Notes under the pieces: generated by a model
Told to the model about the DNA's origin: nothing
Database searches by the model: none
Seen by the model: only the letters and a program-made list of their open reading frames with translations
Assembly: GCF_964199755.1 (NCBI RefSeq)
Contig: NC_133911.1
Location: forward strand, 1,639,001-1,703,000
Length of the DNA stretch: 64,000 nucleotides
Origin: Larus michahellis
Lineage: Eukaryota; Chordata; Aves; Charadriiformes; Laridae
Direction: 5' to 3'
Translations under genes and position numbers: made by a program
Shown here: positions 50,501 through 62,500 of the stretch, in pieces
Numbering within the stretch: the first letter of the stretch is position 1
How the letters are laid out: each line of letters begins with the position of its first letter

Positions 50501-53500
50501 TCGTGCCACATTGTGCCATGCTATGGTGTGCCGTGCCATGTTGTGCCATGCCATGCCATGATATGCCATGTTATGGCATGCCGTGCCGTGTTGTGCCACG
50601 TAGTGCTATGTTGTATTGTGCCATGCCATGCTGTGCCGTGTAATGCCGTGCCACGTCATGCTGTGCCATGCCGTGCCATGCCATGTTGTGCCCTGCTATG
50701 CAATGTTGTGCCGTGTCTTGCCATGTCGTGCCACGTTGTGCCACGCCACGTTGTGCCATGCCATGTTGTGCCGTGCCATGCCATGTAGTGCCATGTTATG
50801 CCATGCCATGCCTTGCCGTGCCATGCTGTGCGGTGTTGTGCCGTGCCGTGCCTTGCCCACCACCAAGCCCCTTCCTTCCCGCTCCCCTTCCAGGTCCTCC
50901 TGACGGCCGAGGAGACGCCGCCGCTGAGTCTGGCCAACCTGGCCGGCACGCAGACGGTGGGCGACGGCGCCCGCTTCGCCTCCCCGCGGGAGCTGCTCTT
51001 CGCCGCCTTCCAGCCGCTGCCCCCCGACGTCTACTACTGGGTGCTGCCTGCGCCCTTCGCCGGGGACAAGGTGCCAGCGCCGGGGACGGCTGGGGGACAA
51101 AGGTGGAAGTCCCCGAGCTGAGCCTCACCGTGTCCCGCCCCGCAGGTGACATCGTACGGCGGTGAGCTGCGGTACACGGTGACACACCGGGCACCGGCGG
51201 GCGCCCAAGCATTGCTGCGCCAGCCCGACGTCCTGCTGCAGGGCAACGGCATCCTCCTGGAGCACTTCTCCGATGCCACCTTCCCCTCCGGCGTCCCCAC
51301 CACCGTCACCGTGCCCTTCCGCGAGGTGAGGACGGGCGGGTACCTTCCCCCCGCCGATGCCAGCGCTGGTCGGGGACATGGCGGTCACCCCCCGCTTGTG
51401 CCCGCAGCGCGCCTGGCGCCGGGCGGATGGGCGCGATGCCACCCGCGAGCATCTCCTGATGGCTTTGGCCGACATCGACCTCTTCATGATCCGGGCGTCC
51501 TACTCGGATCAACCAGAGGAGACCAGGTACGGGGGACCCGGGGAGAGGCGTTGGGGACATGGGGACACGGGCAGGGCGGTGGGGACATCCCCTCTCGCCC
51601 CGCAGACTGGCCGATGTCAGCCTGGACGTGGCGGTGCCACACGCCACCGGCCGCCCGCCGGCACTGGAGGTGGAGGACTGTACCTGCCCCGCCGGCTACC
51701 GCGGTGCCTCCTGCCAGGTGAGACCCTCGCTGTCCCCTCACCCCAGCCCTGGGGACACCGAGCGGTGGCCCACCCTGTTTGTCCCCGTGTCCCCCTCCAT
51801 AGGACTGTGACACTGGCTACACCCGTAGCACCACCGGGCTCTACCTGGGCACCTGCGAGCCATGCCAGTGTCACGGCCACGCCAGCGAGTGCCACCCCGA
51901 GACCGGCGTCTGCCAGGTGAGCTGGTGACAGTGGGGACACCTCGGGGACCCCCCCCCCCCACCACGGCGGTGCCACCATCGTCATCCCCCCTCCTTTGCA
52001 GGGCTGCCGGGATCACACGGAGGGTGACCAATGTGACAAGTGCCAACCTGGCTACTACGGTGATGCCACCCGGGGCACCCCGGCTGACTGCCAGCCCTGT
52101 CCCTGCCACGGACCCCACGGTGACACCCAGTAGGTGCTCCCCCCCCGCCTCAGGCTTCTGCCACGTCCCTGGGGACACCAACGGGGGCTCACCCGTCCCC
52201 TTGTCCCCTCCGCAGGGTGACCAAGAGCTGCTTCGAGGACACGGACGGGCAGCCCACCTGCAGCGCCTGCGCCCCGGGACACAGCGGCCGCCTCTGCGAG
52301 AGGTGCCAGGGGGCTGTGGGGTGGGCGAGTGGCGTTTTTTGGGGTGCAACCCCCCACCACCCTCCCCCCTCATTGACCTTTTTTTGCTGTGTCGTCCCCC
52401 CCCCCCCCCCACCCGCCCCCAACTTTAGGTGCTCGCCCGGGTACGTGGGGGACCCGCTGCGGGGAGAGCCATGCCGAGGTGAGCGCCGCGGGGAGGGGAC
52501 GGGGCGGTGTCCCCTGTGGTGGCACTGGCGGGGGGGTGGGGTGGGGGGTGTCCTGCCTAACAGCTGTTTCGTCGCCCCCCCCGTCCCGCAGAGCCGGGCG
52601 TCCCCGGCGGGCAGTGCCAGTGTGACCCGCGCGGCAGCGTCGGCGAGGGCTGCGGCGCCGACGGGCAGTGCCGCTGCAAGGTGAGCCCTGTCCCCCCCAC
52701 CCCACCGAGCCTGGAGGGGGTGACGGGGTGACAGGGCGACGTCACCCACCCCTCCGTCACCTTCCAGTCCAACGTGGAGGGTCCCAGCTGTGCCACCTGC
52801 CGTCCCCACCATTTCCACCTGAGCGCCGGCGAGCCGGCCGGCTGCCTGCCCTGCTTCTGCATGGGCATCGTCCAGCACTGCGCCAGCACCGCCTACGCCC
52901 GCGGCACCGTGAGTGTCGTGTGTGTCCCCCCCCCCACCCCTCCACCGCTGTCCCCGGTTGTCCCCAAGCCTGCTAACCCATCTCCCCATGCCGTAGGTCC
53001 GGACGCCCTTCGCTCCCGGTAATCCCCAGGGATTCGCCCTGGTCAACCGGCAACGCAGCACCCGGGTGGGCGCCGGCTTCAGGCTGGAGCCGGGCACCCC
53101 CCAACCCCGCTTGACCTACGACCGATTCGGGGAGCTGCCCCCCGACTCCTACTACTGGCAGCTGCCGCCCCCCTACCAGGGGGACAAGGTAAGGGGGTGC
53201 TCCCCCCACCCCCATGGGGCACCCATGGGTGCTCGCCCCACGGCTCTGTCAGAGGGGGAGGTGGGCGCAGCCTCACCCATCTCCCGCCTCTTTCCTTTTT
53301 CCTCTTTCCTTTTTTTTCCTTCTCCCATCCCAACTCCATCCTCTTCCCCATCCCCATCCCCTTCCTTCTCCCTTCCCCATCCCCATCCCCTTCCTTCTCC
53401 CTTCCCCATCCCAATCCCTATCCCATCTATCCCATCCCCATCCTCTTCCCTTTCACTTGCCCTATCCCGTCCCTTCCCCGTTCCCCGTCTCTGTCCCCAT

Positions 53501-56500
53501 CTCTCTCCCACCCCCATCCCCTTCCCCATCCCAATCCCTGTCCCATCCCCATCCTCTTCCTTTGTTTTCCCTGTCCCCTTCCCCATCCCATCTTCATCCC
53601 CTTTTGCATCCCATTGCCATCCCAATCCTGTCCCCATCCCCATTCCACATCCATCCCATCCTCATCCCATCACATCCGCATCCTGTTCCCATCCCATCCC
53701 ATCCTCTTCTTCCCTTTCCCTGTCTGCATCCGCATCCCATCCCCATCCCTGTCCCTGTCCACATACCCATTCCATACCCATTCCTATTCCGTACCCATCT
53801 CCATTCTGTACCCATTTCCATCCCCATCCCCTCCCAATCCCCATCCCCTCCCAATCCGCTTCCCCATCCCATCCCAATCTCCATTGCACCGCATCCCCAT
53901 CCCATCCCCTCCCAATCCCCTCCCCATCCCATCCCCATCCCAAACCCCATCCCATCCCTCCCCATCCCCTCCCCATCCCCTCCCCGTCCCATCCCCTTCC
54001 ACATCCCCTCCCCATCCCCATTCCCATCCCACCCATCCCCATCCCAATCCCCATCCCCTTCCCCTCCCCACCCCATCCCATCCCCTCCCCATCCCCATCC
54101 CATCCCCATCCCAATCCCCATGCCCATCCCAATCCCCTCCCAATCCCCTCCCCATCCCACCCCATCCCATCCCCTCCCAATCCCCTCCCCATCCCAATTC
54201 CCATCCCATCCCCATACCACTCATCCCCATCCCCATCCCACCTCATCCTATTCCCATCCCTCCCCATCCCACCCCATCCCCATCCCCATCCCATCCCCTC
54301 CCAATCCCCTCCCCATCCCAATTCCCATCCCATCCCCATACCACTCATCCCCATCCCCATCCCACCTCATCCTATTCCCATCCCTCCCCATCCCAATTCC
54401 CATCCCTCCCCATCCCATCCCCTCCCCATCCCACCCCATCCCCATCCCATCCCCTCCCAATCCCCTCCCCATCCCAATTCCCATCCCATCCCATCCCACC
54501 CCATCCCCATCCCACTCATCCCCATCCCACCCCATCCTATTCCCATCCCCTTCTCCATCCCACCCCCCCGCCCCCTCTCCCCGGGCAGGTGGGCTCCTAC
54601 GGCGGGCGCCTCCGCTACACCCTGACCTACACCCCGGGGGGGCAGGGAGCCCCCCTGCCCGATGCCGACATCCAGATCACGGTACGGCGGGGACAGAGGG
54701 GTGGCGGGAAGCGGGGGGACGACACAGGGTGGCACTGGGACCCCCCCTGACCACCCCGTATCCCCAGGGCAACGACATCACGCTGGTGGCATACCAGCCC
54801 GACCTGTCCCCGCGCACCCCCCAGGCCTTCGAGATCATTTTTCGGGAGGTAGGAGGGGGTGGGTGGCTTTTGTCCCCGATGTCCCTTGTCCCCGCGATGT
54901 CCCAAGCCGGTATGCGTCCCCTTGACACCCCCCCCACCCCCACCCCATCCACAGCAATACTGGCAGCGGCCGGACGGACAACCGGCGACGCGGGAGCATC
55001 TCCTGATGGCTTTGGCCGACCTGGATGAGATCCTCATCCGCGCCACCTACTCCACCAGCACGGCCGCGTCCGGCATCGCCGATGTCACCATGGATACGGC
55101 CGTGCCCCCCCAGCCCGGCCTCCCCCCGGCCCCCGAGGTGGAGGAATGCCGCTGCCCCCCCGGGTACCACGGGCTGTCCTGCCAGGTGAGCCCCCGGCAT
55201 CATCCCTCCCTGCCCTTCCCAGGGATATTTGGGGATGGAAGTGGCGGGGGGGGGAGCGGCGGGGGGGGTGTGTGTCACAACACCGAACCCCCCCCGCTCT
55301 GGATTATTCTCCCGCTGGCAGGATTGTGCCCCCGGTTACACCCGCACCGGGGGGGGCCTGTACCTGGGGCACTGCGAGCTCTGCGAGTGCAACGGGCATT
55401 CGGAGAGCTGCCACCCCGAGAGCGGCGTCTGCTCCGTGAGTCTTTATATTCAGCAGGGTTTTTTTTTTTTTTTGGGGGGGGGGGATGGGGGTCTCATCCC
55501 AACCGTACACCCCCAAATATTTCTTCTCCCCCCGCCCCCGCAGGGCTGCTTGCACAACACGGCGGGGGATTTCTGTGACCAATGTGCCCCCGGTTTCTAT
55601 GGGGACGCCACCGCCGGGACCCCCGAAGACTGCCAGCCCTGCGCCTGTCCCCTCCCGTACCCCGAAAACCAGTGAGTGCCGAGGTTGGGGGGGTGGGGGG
55701 GTTGGAAGGGGGTGATGTGCCGGGGAGGGGGACACGCCCCCCCACTTCGCTCTGTCCCTGCAGGTTCTCCAGGACCTGCGAGAGTTTGGGAGGTGGCGGG
55801 TACCGCTGCACCGCCTGCGAGCCGGGCTACGCCGGGCAGTACTGCGAGCGGTGAGGGCTGCGGCGGGGCAGCCGGCACCCCCGAGTACCCACCCCCCATA
55901 TACCCACCCCTATATACCCACCCTGATATACCCACCTCCCATATACCCACCCCTATATACCCACCGCAACGGGCTCACCCCCATTCACCCACCCTGATGT
56001 ACCCACCTTGATGGGCTCACCCCGATATACCCGCCCCGATATACCCGCCCCCATATACCCACCCCCATAGACCTGCCCCGATACACCCACCCCCATATAC
56101 CTGCCCCTGTGTGCTCACCCCCATATACCCACCCCCATACACCCGCCCCCGTGTGCCCACCCTGACGTGCTCACCCCAATATACCCACCCCAACATGCTC
56201 ACCCCCATATACCCACCCCAACGTACCCGCCCCGATGTGCTCACCCTGACGTGCTGACCTCCATATACCCACCTCGATATACCCACCCCCATATACCCAT
56301 CGCAAAGTGCTCACCCCGATATACCCACCCCAACATACCCGCCCCCATGTGCTCACCCTGATGTGCTCACCCGATATACCCACCCCAACGTGCTCACCCC
56401 GATATACCCACCCTGATGTACCCACCCCCATATACCCGCCCCCATGTGCTCACCCCCATGTGCTCACCCCAATATACCCACCCCCGTGTGCTCACCCCCC

Positions 56501-59500
56501 GATACCCATCCCCCCTATACCCACCCCTATGTACCTGCCCCGATGTGCTCACCCCCATATACCCACCCCCAAGTACCCACCCCAACGTGCTCACCCCGAA
56601 ATACTCACCCCCATATACCCACCCCCATATACCCACCCCCGCGGGCTCACCCTGACGTGTTCATCCCACTATACCCACCCCGATGTGCTCGCCCCCCTAT
56701 ACCCACCCCCCCTATACCCGCCCCGATGCACTCACCCTGACGTGCTCACCCCGCTATACCCATCCCAAAACTCTTGCCCCCATATACCCGCCCCCATGTG
56801 CTCACCCCGATATACCCACCCCCGTGTGCTCACCCCCCTATACGCACCCCAACGTACCCGCCCCGATGTGCTCACCCCCATATACCCACCCCCATGTACC
56901 CACCCCAACATGCTCACCCTGATATACTCACCCCCATATACCCAACCCCAACATACCCGCCCCCGTGTGCTCACCCCCATATACCCACCCCCCATATACC
57001 CGCCCCTGCGGGCTCACCCCGACGTGTTCATCCCGCTCTACCCACCCCGATGTCCTCACTCCCCTATACCTACCCCGCTATACCCACCCCAATGTGCTCG
57101 CCCCCCTATACCCACCCCCCCTATACCCGCCCCGATGCGCTCACCCTGACGTGCTCACCCCGCCATACCCATCCCAAAGCACTCACCCCTCTATACCCAC
57201 CCCCCCTCCATATACCCACCCCGCCGTTCTCACCCGTATAACCCCCACCCTGGTCTAGTCACCCTGATGTTCTCACCCCGATACACCCACCTCGATATAC
57301 TCGCCCCGGTGTTCTCACCCCGACACACCTTCCCTGATGGGCTCGCCCCGATATACCCACCCCGACGTGCTCACCCCGACATACTCACCCCAATATACCC
57401 ACCCCGACGTGCTCACCCCAATATTCTCACCCCAATATACCCACCCCGATATACTCACCCCGACGTGCTCACCCCAATATACTCACCCTGACGTGCTCAC
57501 CCCGACGTACTCACCCCCATATGCCCACCCCGACGTGCTCACCCCGATATACTCACCCCCATATACCCACCCCGATATGCTCACCCCGACATGTTCACCC
57601 CAATATTCCCACCCCGATATTCTCACCCCAATATTCTCACCCCGATATACCCACCCCGACGTACTCACCCCGATATACCCACCCCGATATACACAACCTG
57701 ATGTGCTCACCCCGATATACCCACCTCGATATTCTCACCCCGATATACGTACCCCGATGTACTCACCCCAATATACCCACCCCGATATACTCACCCCGAC
57801 GCACCCACCCTGATATTCTCACCCCGATATACTCACCCCGACGTGCCCACCCTGATATACCCACCCCGATATTCTCACCCCGATATACCCATCCCGACGT
57901 GTTCACCCCGATATACTCACCCCAATATACCCACCCCGATATATGCAATCCGATGTGCTCACCCCGATATACCCACCCTGATATACCCACCTTGATATAC
58001 CCACCTCGATATTCTCACTCCCATATACGTACCCCGATGTACTCACCCCAATATACCCACCCCGACGTGTTCACCCCAATATACCCACCCCGATATACGC
58101 AACCCGATGTGCTCACCCCGATATACCCACCCCGATATTCTCACCCCGATATACCCACCTTGATATACTCACCCCGATATACCCACCCCGACGTGCTCAC
58201 CCCGATATACCCACCCCGATATTCTCACCCCGATATATTCCCCCCCAGGGGTTCACCCCGCTATCTCCACCCCAATTTATGCACCCCACTGGGCTCCCCC
58301 CCCCCCATATCCGCACCCCAGAAATGCTCACCCCGCCGTACCCACCCCGCTACCCTCACCCTGATATACCCACCCTGATGGCTCACCCCAAAATATGCAC
58401 CCCGCTATCCCCCCCCCCCGCCCCGCTCTGTGCACCCCGATATTCTCACCCCGCTCTCCCCCCCCAATATACCCACCCTGCCGGCTCACCCCCCCCAATA
58501 TGCACCCCGATACGCTCACCCCGCTACACCCACCCCAATTTATGCACCCCAATGCACTCCCCCCCGCAATCTGCACCCCACTCTCCCCCCCCCACTCTCC
58601 CCCAGCCCCATATACCCACCCCAATACGTAGTCCCCCCTTTTTTATCACCCCCCCCTGCAGCTGCGCCCCCGGCTACGCAGGCGACCCCACGGTGCGGGG
58701 GCAGGCGTGCGTCCCCGCGGGCCCCCCGGTGCCGCTGGCCGTCCGCGTCCACCCGCCGCGCACCACGGTGGCCCAGGGCAGCGCCGTCACCCTGCGGTGC
58801 CAGGCCAGCGGCGACCCCCCCTTCTACTACCACTGGGCGCGAGAAGACGGGCGACCCCTCCCCGAGGGCGCCCAGAGCCGGCGACAAGGTATTGGGTGGC
58901 TCGGGGAGGGGACCGGGGTGTCCCCAAGGTGTGTGTTGGGGGGGGGGGGGGCGTGGGGTGTCACCCTCCTGTCCCCTCCCCAGGCGAGGAGCTGCACTTC
59001 GCCAGCATCCAGCCCTCCGAAGCCGGCGTCTACGTCTGCTCCTGCCGCAACCTTCGGCACAGCAACGCCAGCCGCGCCGAGGTCATCGTCACCGGTGGGT
59101 CGTTGTCACCGAGGTGGGGAGGGGGACACACACACGTACACGTGCGCGTGGGGACGGAGGGGAGGAGCGGGGCTCAGCTCTCCCCCTCTCTGGGCGCAGA
59201 GACCCCCGGCAAACCCATCACCGTCACCGTGGAGGAGAAGCGGGTGCAGCGGGTGAAGCCCGGGGCTGACGTCACCTTCGTCTGCACCGCCAAGAGCAAG
59301 GTGAGGGGGGGGGACACGGCACGGTGGGGGGCATGCGGGCACCCCTGGGTGCCCGGGGGGACATCCAGGGCACACAGACACCCTTGGGTGCCCACAGGGA
59401 CATGCAGGGTGCACAGAGACAGCCCTGGGTGCCCATGGGGCCATGCAGGGCACGAGGACATTCTTGGGGGCCCGTAGGGACAGGCAGGGCATGGGGACAC

Positions 59501-62500
59501 CCCTGGGTGGCCATGGGGCCATGCAGGGCTTGGGGACATCCTTGGGGGCCCATGGGGACATGCAGGGTGCACGGGGACACCCCTGGATGGCAATAGGGAC
59601 ATGCTTGGCACGAGGGCACCCCTGGGTGCCCATGGGGACACGCAGGGCACATGGGCTGCCATGGGGACATGCAGGGCATGGGGACACCCCTGGGTGCCCA
59701 TGGGGACATGGAGGGCACGAGGACATCTTTGGGGGCCCATAGGGACATGCAGGGTGCACGGGGACACCCCTGGGTGCCCACCTGGTCCCACAGAGCAGAG
59801 GGACACCCCTGGATGGCAATAGGGACATGCAGGGCACACGGACACCCCTGGGTGGCCATGGGGACGTGCAGGGCATGGGGACACCCCTGGGTGGCCACGG
59901 GGACATGCAGGGCATGGGGACATCCTTGGGGGCCCATGGGGCCATGCAGGGCACATGGGTGGCCATAGGGACATGCAGGGCACGAGGACATTCTTGGGGG
60001 CCCATAGGGACATGCAGGGCATGGGGACACCCCTGGGTGCCCATCCAGCCCATATGTCCCCCCCCACCCCACCCCTGGGTGCCCACGTCCCTCTCCGGGA
60101 CACAGGGACCCCCCCTGGGTGCCCCACCTCTCGCCGGTGGGTGCCCACACAGACGTGCAGCGCACCCCCCCCCTCCTCCCCCCACTCCGGGTGCCCATCC
60201 CCGTGGCCTCAGGCCTCCCCCTCTCTCTCCCCGCCAGTCGCCCGCCTACACCCTGGTGTGGACGCGGCAGAACCACGGCACGCTGCCCGCCGGCGCCGTG
60301 GACTTCAACGGCATCCTCACCCTGCGCAGCGTGCGGCCCGAGGACGCCGGCGTCTACGTCTGCACCGGCTCCAACATGTTGGACATGGACGAGGGCACGG
60401 CCACGCTCTACGTGCAGGGTGAGCCGGCGGGCGCCGGGGGTTGGTGGCGGGGGGGGGCCCGTACACCAGGGGGACGGGCAGGTTCGGCGCCCAGACGCTG
60501 GGGTGATGGGCACATTGGGCGCCCAGGCGCCAGGGGGACGGGCGTGCTCGGTGCTCGGACTGCGAGGTGATGGGCACGCTCGCCACCCGGATGCTGGGGT
60601 GATGGGCGCACTCCGTGCCCAGACACCAGGGCGATGGGCACGTTCGGTGCCCAGATGGTGGGGTGGCCACCTAGACACCAGTGTGATGGGCACATTGGGT
60701 GCCCAGGCGCCAGGGGGATGGGTGTGCTCAGTGGTCAGACTGGGAGGTGATGGGCACACTTGCCACCCAGATGGTGGGGTGGTGGGCACCCAGCCACCAG
60801 GGTCATGGGCACATTCGGTGCCCAGACGCCAGGGGGATGGGCGTGCTTCATGCTCGGACTGCGAGGTGATGGCACACTTGCCACCCAGATGCTGGGGTGA
60901 TGGGGGTGCTCGGTGCCCACATGCCAGGGAGATGGGCACACTCGCAGCCCAGATGGTGGGGTGGTGGGCACCCAGCCACCAGGGTGATGGGCACACTTGG
61001 TGCCCAGGCGCCAGGGTGATGGGTGTGCTCGGTGCTCAGACTGGGAGGTGATGGGCACGCCCGCCACCCAGATGCTGGGGTGATGTGGGTGCTCGGTGCC
61101 CAGACACCAGTGTGATGGGCACATTTGGTGCCCAGGCGCCAGGGTGATGGGTGTGCTTTGAGCTCAGACTGGGAGGTGACGGGCATGCTCGCCACCCGGA
61201 TGCTGGGGTGATGGGCATGCTCGGTGCCCAGACACCAGTGTGATGGGCACATATGGTGCCCAGACGCCAGGGTGATGGGCGTGCTCAGTGCACGAACTGC
61301 GAGGTGATGGGCACGCTTACCACCCAGATGCTGGGGTGATGGGGGTGCTCGGTGTCCGGACACCAGGGCGATGGGCACACTCGCTGCCCAGATGGTGGGG
61401 TGGTGGGCACCCAGCCACCAGGGTGATGGGCACATTCGATGCCCAGATGCCAGGGTGATGGGTGTGCTTCGTGCTCGGACTGCGAGGTGATGGGCACGCT
61501 CGCTACCCGGATGCTGGGGTGATGGGCGCACTCCGTGCCCAGACACCAGGGCGATGGGCACGTTCGGTGCCCAGATGGTGGGGTGGCCACCTAGGCACCA
61601 GGGTGATGGGCACATTGGACGCCCAGGCGCCAGGGTGATGGGTGTGCTTTGAGCTCAGACTGGGAGGTGACGGGCACGCTCGCCACCCGGATGCTGGGGT
61701 GATGGGCATGCTCGGTGCCCAGACACCAGTGTGATGGGCACATTTGGTGCCCAGATGCCAGGGGGATGGGCGTGCTCAGTGCACGGACTGGGAGGTGATG
61801 GGCACGCTCGCCACCCAGATGCTGGGGTGATGGGGGTGCTCGGTGCCCAGACGCCAGGGCGATGGGCACACTCGCCGCCCAGATGATGGGGTGGTGGGCA
61901 CCCAGCCACCAGGGTGATGGGCACATTGGGTGCCCAGGCGCCAGGGTGATGGGTGTGCTCGGTGCTCAGACTCCAAGATGATGGGCACGCTCACCGCCTG
62001 GCTGCTGGGGAGACGGGTGTGCTCAGTGCCCAGACGCCGGGGTGATGGGCACACTTGTCACCCAGATGCCAGGGTGGGGGGTACCCAGACACCAGGGTGA
62101 TGGGCAGGTTCAGTGCCCAGATGCCGGGGTGAGGGGTGTGCTTGGTGCTCAGACTCCGAGGTGATGGACACAGGCACCACCCAGATGCCAGGGAGATGGG
62201 CACGCTCGGTGCCCAGACGCCAGGGAGATGGGCAGGTTTGCCACCCAGGCGCCAGGGCGACAGGCGTGCTTGCCACCGAGCGCTGGGCTGATGGGGGTGG
62301 TGGGTGCCCAAGACACCAGGGTGATGGGCACACGGGCTGCCCAGATGCCGGGGCGATGGGCACGCTTGCCTCCCAGATGCTGGGGTGGTGGGTGCCCAGA
62401 CGCCGGGGTGATGGGCACATTCAGCGCCCAGATGCCAGGGAGAGGCTCTCACTGGGTGCCCAGACTCCGGGGTGATGGGCACGTTCAGCGCCCAGATGCC

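Noticed and set aside
55885-58610. Interstitial telomere or CRISPR-like array
   Set aside because: The unit is not TTAGGG and shows no repeat-spacer structure; it is a degenerate minisatellite within a spliced intron.
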